A stretch of 64,000 nucleotides of DNA from Peribacillus huizhouensis (GCF_014138605.1 NZ_JACJHX010000002.1:411899-475898); one strand, 5' to 3'. Positions 1 through 12,965 are shown, numbered from the stretch's first letter. Numbers and translations are program-made. Notes: generated by a model from the sequence alone, not told the origin.

Positions 1-12
1 AACAGCAATACA

Positions 13-1047
13 TTAAATATTCCCATAAGAAAATTCTTCAATTGTATGAATTTGGAGAATCATTTCTTGTACAGAATCCGGACCTACTCCATATTGAACA
101 GCTCTTTCAATGACTGTATCTTCACCTGTTTGATAGCTCTCTGCTACAGCATGGTAGGCACACGCCCAAATTGGAAAGCTGCTTTTCTCAGGTGCGATTG
201 GGTACATGATAAATTGTTGCCTTTCTATTAGAGAAGTGGCCATTGTTAGTAAGGATGGATTTTCTTGTTCTAATTGTGTTGCTACGAGGGACGTAACGGT
301 TTTGAAAAATTCCGTATCCTTCATAGGCAGTATTTCCGTTGGTATGATATCCATCTCTTGTGAGAGCTTTGTTACCCGGACATTTTTATCATATTCCTGT
401 TCTTGGAGAATATGGAGCAAAAGCGTCTTCAGAAAAGGATGCGCGGCTTCGTCAAACAGAAATTTTTGAACAGATGGCATAAAAGCTCGAATATTCGTTT
501 CTGATAATCGACTTATATTCCTAAAAATTTCTTCGTCGGTTTTCCCAGTAAACCACTCATCATCAATAAACTCTGCTTCCGTTCGTTTCTCTTCTTCGAT
601 TTCTACAGACATATTTTCATTCTCTTCTAAAACTCTAGTACTAAAGGCAAGCATCTTTTTAAATTGATCGATTTTGTCATGAGGTACTTGATTATCATCC
701 AATAGCGCTTCGATTGTCGTAACCATTTCTTCATGCTCATTAAGTTGGAGTAAAACCATTAAATAGATACTTACGATTTGAAAATAGTCACCAATTCCTT
801 TATGAAGCATCTCTTTACACAAGTCCCGCGCTTCTGTATAGAGACCTATTTCGACAAATGAAACGATTAAACCGACATTTACATCGGGGTTCTCAGGATC
901 AATCTCTCTTGCTTGGCTATACAATTCCGCTGCACGCTTAAACTCTCTTTTTTCGATATGTTCCATACCCTTTTCCACTAGCCTACTGCCCAAATTAGGA
1001 AACGGAACAACATTTCCTTCTTGCTTTTGTTTCTTTTTACCGTCCAT
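13..1047 (-). CDS. ysoA: TPR-repeat protein YsoA
   Basis: Predicted cytoplasmic tetratricopeptide-repeat protein of 344 residues. Residues about 20-90 read as TPR helices (KGMEHIEKREFKRAAELYSQ, then AREIDPENPDVNVGLIVSF), and the rest is a helical domain of unknown role. The ATG at 1045-1047 is chosen because AGGCGGAG lies seven bases upstream; an in-frame TTG twelve codons earlier has no ribosome binding site. It lies downstream of leuD on the same strand, the place of ysoA in B. subtilis (leuD-ysoA-tig), which supports the name. Its molecular function is not known. The 317 bases between it and leuD hold no gene, only a hairpin repeat. Confidence 0.8.
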   Translation of the reverse strand: MDGKKKQKQEGNVVPFPNLGSRLVEKGMEHIEKREFKRAAELYSQAREIDPENPDVNVGLIVSFVEIGLYTEARDLCKEMLHKGIGDYFQIVSIYLMVLLQLNEHEEMVTTIEALLDDNQVPHDKIDQFKKMLAFSTRVLEENENMSVEIEEEKRTEAEFIDDEWFTGKTDEEIFRNISRLSETNIRAFMPSVQKFLFDEAAHPFLKTLLLHILQEQEYDKNVRVTKLSQEMDIIPTEILPMKDTEFFKTVTSLVATQLEQENPSLLTMATSLIERQQFIMYPIAPEKSSFPIWACAYHAVAESYQTGEDTVIERAVQYGVGPDSVQEMILQIHTIEEFSYGNI

Positions 1048-1261
1048 CGTATAACTCCGCCTGTCGATATATTTTTCTAGCAATTAGTTTAGCATTGTTT
1101 TCTTCGCAATACAAAAATTAACTAAAAATTGAGTGGCAAAATGGAGTAAATTTACGTTTCATGTGAGTTTTAGGTAAATTATTCAAGAATTAGGCCTAGT
1201 ATTAGAAATTTGATTTTATCTGTTCTCACTTATACTCATTTACGTGGAACAAATCAAAACA

Positions 1262-1345
1262 AAAGGACCAGACTTCACTACAACTATATACCTTTCAAAT
1301 AAGTGTTTGAACACATCATTTTAGGTATTTGTATGAGTCTGATCC
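1262..1345. repeat. Degenerate inverted repeat after leuD (GGACCAGACT arms)
   Basis: The arms GGACCAGACT (about 1264) and AGTCTGATCC (about 1335) are inverted with one mismatch and enclose about 60 bases. The size and the CAGAC/GTCTG ends resemble the GGTCAGACC elements elsewhere in the window, so this may be a diverged copy. It lies between leuD and ysoA and could fold into a long hairpin in the operon transcript. Confidence 0.45.
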
Positions 1346-1364
1346 ATTTGGCCATGCTATGCAA

Positions 1365-1964
1365 TTATTTCGTAGACATAACGTCTATTGTATTTTCATA
1401 TTTAGAAATTTGCTCATCATATTGCAGTGTGATTGAAATCTCATCCCAGCCGTTTACAAGCATCTCTTTCCAATATGGGTGAATTTCAAACTCCGCAACA
1501 AAATCAGCTGGTCCGAAAACCTTTTGATTAGGTAAATCAATTGTGAATTCAACGTCCGTATTTTTGGCTTCCTTCATTAAATAAGATACGTTTTCTGCCG
1601 ATAAAGCAATTGGTAGAATCCCATTTTTTAAGCAGTTATTTTTAAAAATATCTGCAAATGAAGGCGCAATGACGATTTGAAAACCATAGTCTTGTAGTGA
1701 CCAAGGTGCATGCTCCCTTGAAGATCCGCAGCCGAAATTTTCACCCGCCACTAGAATGGATGCACCAGCGGCCTCAGGTTGGTTTAACTCGAAGTCTTCA
1801 CGAAGTTCTCCATTTTCCTTATATCGCCAGTTATAAAATAAAAATTCGCCAAAACCTGTCCGTTCAATTCGCTTTAAAAATTGCTTCGGAATAATCTGAT
1901 CTGTGTCAACATTGTTTCGGTCTAAAACTGCCGGTTTTCCTCGGTATACCGTAATTGGTTCCAT
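1365..1964 (-). CDS. leuD: 3-isopropylmalate dehydratase small subunit
   Basis: LeuD pairs with LeuC to isomerise 2-isopropylmalate to 3-isopropylmalate in leucine synthesis. The 199-residue length is normal for the bacterial small subunit. The aconitase swivel-domain motif GCGSSREHAPWSL is at about residues 77-90, and the substrate-specificity region VDTDQIIPKQFLKR is near residue 20. The ATG at 1964 follows AGGAGGTGCAAT. It is the last gene of the ilv-leu operon and starts 15 bases after leuC ends, so the two subunits are probably coupled in translation. Confidence 0.97.
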   Translation of the reverse strand: MEPITVYRGKPAVLDRNNVDTDQIIPKQFLKRIERTGFGEFLFYNWRYKENGELREDFELNQPEAAGASILVAGENFGCGSSREHAPWSLQDYGFQIVIAPSFADIFKNNCLKNGILPIALSAENVSYLMKEAKNTDVEFTIDLPNQKVFGPADFVAEFEIHPYWKEMLVNGWDEISITLQYDEQISKYENTIDVMSTK

Positions 1965-1979
1965 ATTGCACCTCCTAAA

Positions 1980-3395
1980 TTAATGTAATTGCATTTCTGA
2001 TTGGTTTGCTATGTTTCGAATATCAACAAATTTTCCATATAGCGCTGCTGCTGCTGCCATTTCCGGGCTAACTAGATGCGTTCTTGCACCTGCTCCTTGA
2101 CGACCTTCGAAATTTCGATTGGACGTTGACGCACAATGCTCACCTGCCGGAACAGCATCTGGATTCATTCCTAAACACATGCTACAGCCAGAATCCCGCC
2201 ATTCAAAACCTGCAGACTTAAAGATTTCATCAAGACCTTCTTCTTCTGCTTGTTTTTTAACCTTTTGTGAACCGGGAACAACCATTGCCCGAACTGCTTG
2301 ATGCACTTGTTTACCAGTGATCACACCTGCTGCTTTTCGTAAATCTTCAATTCTTGAGTTCGTGCATGATCCAATGAATACATGTTGAACCGGAATATCT
2401 GTAATTTGCATACCTTCCTCTAATCCCATATATTCAAGAGCACGTTGTAGTTCTTTTTCATCGATCGTATCACTTGATCCAACTGGAATATTTCCATCTA
2501 CAGCACTGGCCATACCAGGATTTGTTCCCCAGCTCACCATCGGCGAGATTTGCTGAGCATCAATTGTAATTTCTCGGTCATACACGGCATCTTCATCACT
2601 AGCAAGAAGTTTCCATTTCTCCACACATTCTTCAAGCTCTTTACCTTTTGGTGCAAATTTTCTGCCTTTTAAATAAGAGAAAGTTGTTTCATCTGGGCTA
2701 ACTAACCCAGCACGTGCTCCGCCTTCAATCGACATATTACATACTGTCATACGCTCTTCCATTGACATATTTCGGAACACTTCACCACAATACTCAACAA
2801 TATAACCATTTCCGAAATTCACACCGTATTTAGCAATCACGTACAAAATAACATCTTTCGCCGTTACGCCAAATTGTAACTTTCCATTCACTTCTAGCTT
2901 TAACGTTTTCGGTTTTGTTTGCCATAATGTTTGTGTTGCAAAAACATGCTCTACTTCACTTGTTCCAATCCCAAACGCAATCGAACCGAATGCACCGTGA
3001 GTTGATGTATGGCTATCTCCACAAACAATCGTCATCCCAGGCTGTGTTAATCCCATTTCCGGACCAATTACATGAACAATTCCTTGATCAGGACTTTTCA
3101 AATCTGCAAGCTCAATTCCAAAATCACGGCAATTCGTTTCAAGAGCCGTCAACTGTTTCAAAGCAATCTCATCTTGGATAAAATAACGATTGATCGTCGG
3201 CACGTTATGATCCATCGTCGCAAACGTCCGATCTGGTCGCCTTACTTTCCGACCTTTCATTCGTAATCCCTCAAAAGCTTGCGGTGAAGTAACTTCATGA
3301 ATGAAATGCAAATCAATATATAATAAGTCCGGTTTATTTTCCTCTTGATGGACAATATGTTGCTCCCAAATTTTTTCAATAATTGACTTTCCCAT
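1980..3395 (-). CDS. leuC: 3-isopropylmalate dehydratase large subunit
   Basis: Aconitase-family [4Fe-4S] subunit of isopropylmalate isomerase, 471 residues, full length. Cluster ligands are visible as C344 (GSCTNSR) and C404/C407 (GCSMCLGMN). The active-site segment [20 protein letters not shown] is at about residues 125-144. The ATG at 3395 has GCGAGGTG upstream. It belongs to the ilv-leu operon, but 483 bases separate it from leuB upstream, whereas these genes usually lie close together. Confidence 0.97.
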   Translation of the reverse strand: MGKSIIEKIWEQHIVHQEENKPDLLYIDLHFIHEVTSPQAFEGLRMKGRKVRRPDRTFATMDHNVPTINRYFIQDEIALKQLTALETNCRDFGIELADLKSPDQGIVHVIGPEMGLTQPGMTIVCGDSHTSTHGAFGSIAFGIGTSEVEHVFATQTLWQTKPKTLKLEVNGKLQFGVTAKDVILYVIAKYGVNFGNGYIVEYCGEVFRNMSMEERMTVCNMSIEGGARAGLVSPDETTFSYLKGRKFAPKGKELEECVEKWKLLASDEDAVYDREITIDAQQISPMVSWGTNPGMASAVDGNIPVGSSDTIDEKELQRALEYMGLEEGMQITDIPVQHVFIGSCTNSRIEDLRKAAGVITGKQVHQAVRAMVVPGSQKVKKQAEEEGLDEIFKSAGFEWRDSGCSMCLGMNPDAVPAGEHCASTSNRNFEGRQGAGARTHLVSPEMAAAAALYGKFVDIRNIANQSEMQLH

Positions 3396-3878
3396 GCTTT
3401 TTCACCTCGCAAATTTTTTAATCTAGCTGTTTTCATTTATGAAGAATAAAAGGTTGAAACACTTAACTTAAACAGCTTTCTAATCTTTTGGCTCTGTTAT
3501 ACATGTTATTGATTTTGTTTCTGGCACTTCAATCAACAAATCAGAAATCACATATTTCTTTAACAAAGCCAATCTTTTAAAAGTTAAGCTAGACAATGTG
3601 TAAAAACCTAAAATGTCACATTCGCTCAAACTTACCTAAGTGGCGCTAGTTTATGGTTTTTATACATTCTTCCTTCATAAGAAAAATCCAGGTTGTTTCT
3701 TTTTAGTTTCTGTTAAAAATAATTGTTGATTGTAATGCAGGCTTTTCGTGATCCACTTGTAAATGCAATCAACATGATTCTTAAGCATAACTTTTTTAAA
3801 ATAGCTCAAAAAAGTCGCTTCCTCCATCTAAAGGGCTGTAGGAAGGCTTATTTGAGCCATCTTCTTAATGAATCAAAA
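3396..3878. other. Long non-coding gap between leuC and leuB
   Basis: No ORF with a ribosome binding site is seen on either strand in these 483 bases. Two structures stand out. TGTTGATTG at 3724-3732 and CAATCAACA at 3766-3774 form a 9-bp inverted repeat with the same ends as the repeats near 49.4 kb. A loose hairpin lies just after leuB (about 3803-3862; GCTCAAAAAAG against a later TTGAGCC). The rest is featureless AT-rich sequence. It may be decayed insertion DNA that splits the operon. Confidence 0.4.
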
Positions 3879-4976
3879 TTATTTATTTGACGTTGTAACT
3901 TCGCTTAGAAGAGTCTCTTTAATTTCAGCAATCATTTCTTCAGTCGACAAGCTTTCTGTACTTTTCCCTGCGATATCCTTCGTTCTGAACCCTGAGTCAA
4001 GGACAGAATGAACCGCCTTTTCAATCGCTTCTGCTTCTTTTTCCAATCCGAACGATAGTCTAAGCATCGATGCAGCTGAAAGAATCGTCGCAATCGGATT
4101 CGCAATGTTTTGGCCAGCAATATCTGGTGCGGAACCATGAATCGGTTCGAACAAGCTAGGTCCTTCAACGGAAATCGATGCGGAAGATAGCATACCGAGT
4201 GAACCTGTAAGAACAGATGCTTCATCACTTAAAATATCCCCAAACATATTTTCTGTGACCACAACATCGAATTGTCTAGGATTGCGAATTAATTGCATGG
4301 CAGCATTATCGACTAGCATATGCTCTAATGTAACATCAGGATAATTCTTAGCCACTTCCTCAGCCGTTTCACGCCATAATCTACTTGATTCAAGCACATT
4401 CGCTTTATCGACAGATGTTACTTTTTTCTGTCTTTGGCTCGCAATTTCAAATGATAGCTCAATAATTCTTCTCATTTCTTCTTTTTGGTAAAATAGCGTA
4501 TCAACGACCGCTTCTTTCCCTTCAAAAGTTGTCCGTTCACTTGGTTTCCCGAAGTATAAGCCCCCAGTTAATTCTCGTACAATAATAAAATCAACGTCTT
4601 CAATTATTTCTTGTTTTAATGGAGAGGCTTCTGACAAACTAGAAAAATAGCTAATTGGCCGTAGATTGGCATAAAGATTTAAATCTTTCCGGATTTTCAA
4701 CAACCCGCGTTCCGGGCGTAAATGAGGGGGCTCATTATCCCATTTTGGTCCACCAACGGCACCTAGAAGAATTGCATCACTTGATTTACACAATTCAACC
4801 GTTTCATCTGGAAGTGGCGAACCTGTTGCATCAATCGCCGCCCCACCAATTTGACCATATTCAAAAGTGAATTCATGATCGAAACCTTCAGCAACAGCTT
4901 CGAGTATTGTAACTGCACCTCCCGTCACTTCTTTTCCGATACCATCTCCAGGCAATACTGCAATTTTCCTTTTCAT
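3879..4976 (-). CDS. leuB: 3-isopropylmalate dehydrogenase
   Basis: NAD-dependent oxidative decarboxylation of 3-isopropylmalate to 2-ketoisocaproate, the third step of leucine synthesis. The protein has 365 residues, the usual size for the isocitrate/isopropylmalate dehydrogenase family. Visible motifs are LPGDGIGKEV at residues 8-17, LLGAVGGPKWD (about 70-80), the substrate arginines in LRPERGLLKIRKDL, and the cofactor region EPIHGSAPDIAGQNIANP near residue 275. The start ATG follows GAAAGGAGAG. It lies in the ilv-leu operon, with a perfect-looking hairpin element between it and leuA. Confidence 0.97.
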   Translation of the reverse strand: MKRKIAVLPGDGIGKEVTGGAVTILEAVAEGFDHEFTFEYGQIGGAAIDATGSPLPDETVELCKSSDAILLGAVGGPKWDNEPPHLRPERGLLKIRKDLNLYANLRPISYFSSLSEASPLKQEIIEDVDFIIVRELTGGLYFGKPSERTTFEGKEAVVDTLFYQKEEMRRIIELSFEIASQRQKKVTSVDKANVLESSRLWRETAEEVAKNYPDVTLEHMLVDNAAMQLIRNPRQFDVVVTENMFGDILSDEASVLTGSLGMLSSASISVEGPSLFEPIHGSAPDIAGQNIANPIATILSAASMLRLSFGLEKEAEAIEKAVHSVLDSGFRTKDIAGKSTESLSTEEMIAEIKETLLSEVTTSNK

Positions 4977-5048
4977 CTTTCTCTCCTTTCTAGAGGATGT
5001 TCAAAAAAATGAGTAAAACAGCTGTTGAATTTCTTTATCTTTTAGATT

Positions 5049-5091
5049 GAGGCTGTCTCATAAGGAGTCAGACTCCTTATAAGACAGCCTC
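5049..5091. repeat. 43-bp palindrome between leuA and leuB
   Basis: Two 21-base arms (5049-5069 and 5071-5091) are inverted with one mismatch around a single central base. The outer part is GAGGCTGTCTCA and the centre GGAGTCAGACTCC. The outer GGCTGTCTCA also ends the element at 21426-21522, which suggests a family of hairpin repeats. In the transcript it would form a very stable hairpin without a strong U-tract. Confidence 0.7.
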
Positions 5092-5150
5092 TTAAGCTTT
5101 TCGAATTTCTAGACTGTTAATTATCGTTTAATGAACAAAACTTCTCGCTG

Positions 5151-7722
<2,572 letters not shown>

Positions 7723-7796
7723 TCATTAATTATCAATTTTCCCAGTTTAACTTACTATCTATTGAAAAACCCACCGATGATGGAAATTTCACTTAA

Positions 7797-8315
7797 TTAG
7801 ACAATCGTGAAGCTTTTTACAACCGATTGTTTTTGTGTTCCGCGCGGGAAGGCTGCTGTGCCAGTTCGCGCAAGTTCTTTGATCCCATAAGGCTTGAGCA
7901 ATTCAATGAACGCTTCAACCTTATCGGATTCACCTGTAATTTGTATCGTCAGGCTATCTTTGCTGACATCAATAACCGAGCCGCGAAATGGCTCTATTAA
8001 GGAATAAATCTCCGTACGAGTTTGGCTTGAAGCAAGCACTTTTATTAGTGCCAACTCTCTCGCTACAATGGATTGATTGCTAATATCTGTTACTTTTAAT
8101 ACATCAATCTGTTTATTTAACTGTTTCGTCATCTGCTCAATGACGTTCTCATCCTCAACATGAACAACTACGGTTATTCTTGAGATATTTTCTTGTTCAG
8201 ATTGACCAACAGAGATGCTTTCAATGTTATAGTTTCGCTTCGTAAACAAATTCGTAATTCTGTTTAGTACACCAGGACGATTGTTTACAGTTAGGGTTAG
8301 AATGCCTTTCTTCAT
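7797..8315 (-). CDS. ilvN: Acetolactate synthase small (regulatory) subunit
   Basis: Regulatory ACT-domain subunit of acetohydroxyacid synthase, 172 residues. The N-terminal ACT domain starts at once ([20 protein letters not shown]) and a second ALS_ss_C domain follows from about residue 85. It binds the branched-chain end product and activates IlvB (family knowledge). Its ATG overlaps the ilvB stop codon by four bases, a typical coupled arrangement for subunits of one enzyme. It is also called ilvH in B. subtilis. Confidence 0.95.
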   Translation of the reverse strand: MKKGILTLTVNNRPGVLNRITNLFTKRNYNIESISVGQSEQENISRITVVVHVEDENVIEQMTKQLNKQIDVLKVTDISNQSIVARELALIKVLASSQTRTEIYSLIEPFRGSVIDVSKDSLTIQITGESDKVEAFIELLKPYGIKELARTGTAAFPRGTQKQSVVKSFTIV

Positions 8316-10030
8316 AGCTTCACACCTACCATTTCATGCAGTCCTTTACCTGGCGCTACCATCGGATAGACATTTTCTTCAGCTTCTACATCAAAGTCAA
8401 TAAGTACAGGCCCTTTGATCGCAAGTGCTTCATCAATTTTGGCACTAGCATCTGCCTCATTATCGACTTTAAAAGCCGGAATACCATATGCATTTGCCAA
8501 TTTAATAAAGTCTGGTTGATAATCGAATTTACTATGAGAATAACGTTCTTCATAGAAATCCGTTTGCCATTGCCTTACCATCCCTAGAGCATGATTGTTC
8601 ACAATGATAATTTTAACTGGTAAATTTAATTCAGCCATTACCGCTAATTCCTGGCTCGTCATTTGGAATCCACCATCGCCAACGATCGCTAATACAGTTG
8701 CATCTGGATTAGCTATTTGAGCACCGACCGCTGCCGGTATACAGAATCCCATCGTTCCAAGGCCGCCAGACGTTACCCAAGCATCCGGTTTTGTAAAGCC
8801 AAAATATTGGGCCGCCCACATTTGATGCTGGCCAACATCTGTGACAACAATCGCATCACCAGCTGTTTTTTCATGTAAAAGTTCAATCACTCTTTGCGGC
8901 TTCAGTGTTTCCGACTCTCTGTCGTATACAAATGGGAATTCTTGCTTCCAATCTTGCAATGTTTTAATCCACTCAGTAAGCTCAGGCTTCTTGCCGTCTT
9001 GAGCGACCAACTGCTCGAGTGCTTCTTTGGCACATCCAACAACCGGGATCTTCGTCGGTACGTTTTTCCCAATTTCAGCAGGATCGATATCAATATGTGC
9101 AACCTTAGCGTTTGGCGCAAAAGCTGCCAAATTTCCAGTTAATCGGTCATCGAATCGAGCGCCGATGTTAATGAGCAAATCACATGTTGAAAGTGCCATA
9201 TTTGCGGCATAAATACCGTGCATGCCGCCCATTCCGATGAATAATGGATGATCAGCTGGGAATCCGCCGAGTCCTAAAAGTGTGTGCACAACTGGAATGC
9301 CTTGTTGCTCTGCGTATTGCAATAAATGTTCAGATGCTTTTGCATGCAGGATGCCTGCTCCAGCTAAAATAACTGGTTTTTTCGAACTGCTGACAGCTTC
9401 AACTAATTTTCTAATTTGCAAATAATTGGGCTGTGTATTCGGTTGGTATCCTGGTAAATCCATTACCGGTTCACCTTCAACTTTGCCATCCAATATCGCC
9501 ACATCTTTTGGGATATCGATGAGTACAGGACCTGGCCGCCCGCTTGAAGCGATATAGAACGCTTCTTTAATAATGCGCGGGAGGTCTTCCGGTTTTCTTA
9601 CTTGGTAGTTATGCTTTGTAATTGGCGTTGTAATGCCAATCACATCCGCTTCCTGAAATGCATCTGAGCCAATAATGGATGTAGCAACCTGGCCAGTGAA
9701 CACGACTAAAGGAATGGAATCAATCATGGCATCTGCTAGGCCAGTCACAATATTGGTTGCTCCTGGACCAGAAGTGGCAAGAACTACCCCCGGTTTTCCA
9801 GTAATTCGGGCATACCCTTCAGCAGCATGAATGGATCCTTGTTCGTGACGAGATAGGATATGATTCATGCCTGACCGATAAATTTCATCGTAAATCGGTA
9901 GAACAGCTCCACCCGGATATCCAAAAATGACTTCAACTTGTTCCTCTTTCAGGGCATCAATCAGAAAAGCGGCCCCGCTTTTTACTTGATGTTCCGCTTT
10001 GCTGGCTGTTACCACTGCTTTTTCTGTCAT
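8312..10030 (-). CDS. ilvB: Acetolactate synthase large (catalytic) subunit
   Basis: Thiamine-diphosphate enzyme forming acetolactate or acetohydroxybutyrate, about 572 residues from the chosen ATG. Visible motifs: the N-terminal TPP domain [14 protein letters not shown] with the catalytic Glu in [17 protein letters not shown], the FAD/central domain, and the TPP-binding [21 protein letters not shown]...NN near residue 435. The ATG at 10030 is preceded by AAGGAGG; an upstream in-frame ATG at 10078 has no such site. It is the first gene of the ilv-leu operon, just downstream of the T-box leader. Confidence 0.96.
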   Translation of the reverse strand: MTEKAVVTASKAEHQVKSGAAFLIDALKEEQVEVIFGYPGGAVLPIYDEIYRSGMNHILSRHEQGSIHAAEGYARITGKPGVVLATSGPGATNIVTGLADAMIDSIPLVVFTGQVATSIIGSDAFQEADVIGITTPITKHNYQVRKPEDLPRIIKEAFYIASSGRPGPVLIDIPKDVAILDGKVEGEPVMDLPGYQPNTQPNYLQIRKLVEAVSSSKKPVILAGAGILHAKASEHLLQYAEQQGIPVVHTLLGLGGFPADHPLFIGMGGMHGIYAANMALSTCDLLINIGARFDDRLTGNLAAFAPNAKVAHIDIDPAEIGKNVPTKIPVVGCAKEALEQLVAQDGKKPELTEWIKTLQDWKQEFPFVYDRESETLKPQRVIELLHEKTAGDAIVVTDVGQHQMWAAQYFGFTKPDAWVTSGGLGTMGFCIPAAVGAQIANPDATVLAIVGDGGFQMTSQELAVMAELNLPVKIIIVNNHALGMVRQWQTDFYEERYSHSKFDYQPDFIKLANAYGIPAFKVDNEADASAKIDEALAIKGPVLIDFDVEAEENVYPMVAPGKGLHEMVGVKL

Positions 10031-10104
10031 TTGAAAAGACCTCCTTCGCTTATTTTGTGTTTGATTGTGGTAATGCATTTACTCAATAAAGGCGAAAAAC
10101 ATAT

Positions 10105-10405
10105 AAAAAGCCTCCCACCTCATTAAGCATGCTGTTGCATTACTTAAAGGGGTGAAAAGGCTATATATCCTATCCACGGTACCACCCTAATTCGCACAAA
10201 AAATACGTACGCACTCTAAACAGATTTCACTCTGCACTGTATTTTGATAACGGGTGCTGGTTGGCACCCGTTCAGCCTTACTCGTACACTTTCGGGCTGA
10301 AACTCAGAGGTGAGTTCACCTTTTGGACATTACCGGCTTCCAGCTACCCGGCTCTCTGTAAATGTCTGCTCAAAAGACTACTTATCCTCATCAATGCTTT
10401 AACAT
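10105..10405 (-). promoter_or_regulatory. Leucine T-box riboswitch of the ilv-leu operon
   Basis: On the minus strand the T-box sequence AGGGTGGTACCGTGG lies at 10175-10189. The specifier loop reads GUGAA-CUC-ACCUCUGAG, with the CUC codon at 10312-10314, so it should sense uncharged tRNA-Leu. A terminator hairpin with a U-run lies at about 10105-10162 (AGCC...GGCTTTTT). Binding of uncharged tRNA to the T-box bulge would favour the antiterminator and read-through into ilvB. The AT-rich region just upstream should hold the promoter, but no convincing -35/-10 pair was found. Confidence 0.93.
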
Positions 10406-10663
10406 GTTGAATTTTATTATTATATTACTCTTTAATGTTTGAGTAGTGGCCAACTTTTTAAATTCTTTTAATTTTTAGAAGAATGTAAAAGCTGTTGTAT
10501 TGAAACTTATATTACGCTGATATTTAAGGCACGTCAATACCTTTTTCCTAATTATTTGACTATTCGATTTTATTAAATAAATTGAATCCGCTTACATCAT
10601 TGCTGTGACTTATTTTCTATATTAATAGAATTTTTGACCTTTTAAAAAAATTATAGAAACATG

Positions 10664-10700
10664 AAAAAAGAGAATTTCTTTTTTGAAGAAAATTCTCTTT
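10664..10700 (-). terminator. Terminator of the sigma/PadR/SEDS operon
   Basis: AAAGAGAATTTTC and GAAATTCTCTTTTTT form a hairpin followed by a U-run on the minus strand, directly after the SEDS gene stop. It separates this operon from the ilv-leu leader. Confidence 0.7.
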
Positions 10701-10705
10701 TTCAC

Positions 10706-11980
10706 TTATAAAGTCATAGCTCGCATCAAATCCTTTTTTCGATAAACACTTAACACAAGACCAATAAGACCCGCATTCATCAGAACCTGCATATTGCCGT
10801 AACTTATAAATGGGAGTGATACACTCATGATCGGAAATACCCCAAATGACATCCCAAGATTAAACATTACCTGAAAAGCAAAAAGACTTAAGGCACCAAT
10901 TACAAGTATTTTTCCATATCCATCACGGACCGTTTTAACAACGTAAAACATGCGTAAGATCAGCAACACTAATGTACCTCCTAACACGACCGCAAATGTC
11001 CAACCAAGGGTATATGATAAAGAAATAAAAACAAAGTCCGTTGTACTTTCTGGTAACAAAGATCCTGATTCGGGAATTGACTGCCAAAACCATCCGGTTC
11101 CATCTCTAAGTTCTTTCATTTTTACATAGTGGTATCCAGATGATTCTGCATATTTTTCAGGATTTAGAAACGCCAATAAACGTACTAGTTGATATTCCTT
11201 GATTCCAGTGGTAAACCAGGCGTATAGCGGTACCACTGCCACAGTTACCAACGAGATAACATAAGACCAAATGATTTTCCTTTTCGCAAAGTGACTTCCC
11301 CACAACATGACACCAGTAATAATCGTGAACATGCCGAAAACGAAAAGATTTGGGGTTAATACAATTAAATAGCTTGTTATTAGATATAAAATTACGACCA
11401 TATACATTTTCATTTTTTCATTTCGAAAAACCCCTGCCCATCCTATTAAAAAGAGTGGCAGTGTGATCGATATATCCGTTGAAAATGGTCCTAACACAAG
11501 AGTAGCACTACCGTTTACCCTATTTCCTGAAATGAGCGCAAAAGAAATTATTCCCCAACCGATCACAAACCAGCCAATACCTAGTTTTTGCAATTTTCGA
11601 TAATCAAAAAACATGAGAATTGTGGCGAAAGCAATACCAATAAGCGTAACAATGAACTTATGAATAAAGGCCATCGCCGTGTGTTCAGATTCGAATACAA
11701 ATATTGGCACCATTCCAAGAACTATGATAAACAAAAACAAGCCAATCATTTTCCAATCCACTTTCGGACGGTGCAATCGATCCATTTTTCGCCCAAGATG
11801 AATTGGATTCCCCATCATTAAAACGGCCTTTTGTTCAGCTTCCTTATCATTTAATCCCTGTTTCTTTAGAGCTTCTTTGGTTTGTTTCAAATGATTATTC
11901 AACTCTATTTCAACAAGTTTGCAAGCTTCCTTAGAACGAATGCTACGCGATACTTCGGACAAAAACTGCTCTTTTTTCAT
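10706..11980 (-). CDS. SEDS-family (FtsW/RodA/SpoVE-like) membrane protein with cytoplasmic N-terminal domain
   Basis: About 424 residues. Residues 1-85 form a soluble helical domain (KEQFLSEVSRSIRSKEACK, then GLNDKEAEQKAVLMMGNP) like the HAAS/permease-prefix domains that accompany PadR regulators. About ten hydrophobic segments follow. The SEDS motif LPESTTDFVF near residue 315 matches the LPE..TDFIF loop of FtsW/RodA, including the conserved Asp of the glycosyltransferase, and PFISYGN near the C-terminus also fits. The start is uncertain: a GTG at 11992 overlaps padR, while the ATG at 11980 has GGGTGG upstream. Its operon with a sigma factor suggests a dedicated envelope-stress peptidoglycan polymerase or a membrane sensor (inference). 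Confidence 0.8.
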   Translation of the reverse strand: MKKEQFLSEVSRSIRSKEACKLVEIELNNHLKQTKEALKKQGLNDKEAEQKAVLMMGNPIHLGRKMDRLHRPKVDWKMIGLFLFIIVLGMVPIFVFESEHTAMAFIHKFIVTLIGIAFATILMFFDYRKLQKLGIGWFVIGWGIISFALISGNRVNGSATLVLGPFSTDISITLPLFLIGWAGVFRNEKMKMYMVVILYLITSYLIVLTPNLFVFGMFTIITGVMLWGSHFAKRKIIWSYVISLVTVAVVPLYAWFTTGIKEYQLVRLLAFLNPEKYAESSGYHYVKMKELRDGTGWFWQSIPESGSLLPESTTDFVFISLSYTLGWTFAVVLGGTLVLLILRMFYVVKTVRDGYGKILVIGALSLFAFQVMFNLGMSFGVFPIMSVSLPFISYGNMQVLMNAGLIGLVLSVYRKKDLMRAMTL

Positions 11981-11984
11981 AAAA

Positions 11985-12392
11985 TCAGCCACCCATTACG
12001 GCTTGAAAAACAAATGAGGCTGATTGTTTTTTTGCCTCTGCTTTGCTCAACAACTTCCGTCCTTTATCATTCAATTTGTATAATTTTTGCTCAGAAGTTC
12101 CCCAACACGACTGTATGTAATCTTTTTGTTCTAAATCATGTAGCAATGCGTACAGGAAACCTTCATTGTCAGCAAACTTCGCATTTCCTTTACTCGTCAA
12201 AACAGCCATGATTTCAAAGCCGCTTTTTTCATTTTTCAACATTCTAAATATGGTAAGTATGACTTCCTCTTCACCTGCTCCTTCGTTTACAATGGCTTGA
12301 CGAATCTTATTCTGATGTTTTTCTGAAAATTTCACGTCGTAAAAAACCGTAGTTTGCATCGCTTTTTTCAATTGTCTTAATCGATTTTCCAT
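11985..12392 (-). CDS. PadR-family transcriptional regulator
   Basis: 135 residues. The winged-helix part (about 35-115: VILTIFRMLKNEKSGFEIM, then NEGFLYALLHDLEQKDYIQS and YKLNDKGRKLL) has the PadR layout, with a Y-L-LND-G wing. An N-terminal extension of about 35 residues precedes it. It overlaps the sigma-factor gene by 16 bases and sits next to the SEDS gene, so all three are co-translated. PadR proteins usually repress their own operon together with a HAAS-domain partner (family knowledge); the inverted repeat at 12966-12997 is a candidate operator. Confidence 0.8.
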   Translation of the reverse strand: MENRLRQLKKAMQTTVFYDVKFSEKHQNKIRQAIVNEGAGEEEVILTIFRMLKNEKSGFEIMAVLTSKGNAKFADNEGFLYALLHDLEQKDYIQSCWGTSEQKLYKLNDKGRKLLSKAEAKKQSASFVFQAVMGG

Positions 12393-12925
12393 GCTGTTCC
12401 CTCCAAACTGTTTTTTAAAATATGTTTAGCCCTGCGCATTCTTGTTTTAATCGTGCTCTGACTGTTCCCTGTCATTTCTGCCATTTCTTTAATCGTAAGC
12501 TCTTGGAAATAGTATAGATAAATCACTTCTCTGTATTTCACCGGGAGGTTCATGACAGCATCTGATAATACTTTATCCTCATCCTTTTGAATAATATCTT
12601 GTTCAACATGATCCACCGCTTGACAATTAGCATAATTTCCAGTGTTTAATTCGACTTGGCGGTAATACCAGCTCTTCAAGTAATCTTTACAATGATTGAT
12701 CGCGATTCGCCACAGCCAAGTACGAATCTTCGCCTCTCCCCTGTACCTTGGCAGTGCTTGATAGCATTTCACGAAGATTTCCTGGGTTAAATCTTCTGCC
12801 AATGGAAGGTTTTTCACATACGAATAAACAAGCTGCAATATATCTTGTCCATATGTCATCATGATTTCATCAAGTATTGCGTCCTCCTCGCCACTTCGGA
12901 GAACTTCTGCAACTAACTCCTTCAC
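12377..12925 (-). CDS. ECF-type RNA polymerase sigma factor
   Basis: 182 residues from the GTG at 12925 (AAAGG upstream); a GTG three codons earlier is also possible. The sigma2 region is YSYVKNLPLAEDLTQEIFVK, with RTWLWRIAINHCKDYL as the end of region 2. Sigma4 (about 125-180) reads LPVKYREVIYLYYFQELTIK and then MAEMTGNSQSTIKTRMRRAK. No classical anti-sigma gene (ZAS or RsiV-like) follows; instead PadR and SEDS genes overlap it downstream. The SEDS protein's cytoplasmic domain may replace the anti-sigma factor (inference). Confidence 0.9.
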   Translation of the reverse strand: MKELVAEVLRSGEEDAILDEIMMTYGQDILQLVYSYVKNLPLAEDLTQEIFVKCYQALPRYRGEAKIRTWLWRIAINHCKDYLKSWYYRQVELNTGNYANCQAVDHVEQDIIQKDEDKVLSDAVMNLPVKYREVIYLYYFQELTIKEMAEMTGNSQSTIKTRMRRAKHILKNSLEGTAWKID

Positions 12926-12965
12926 GTATCTCACCCTTTCTCTCTATATCTTAGACGACTTTATG

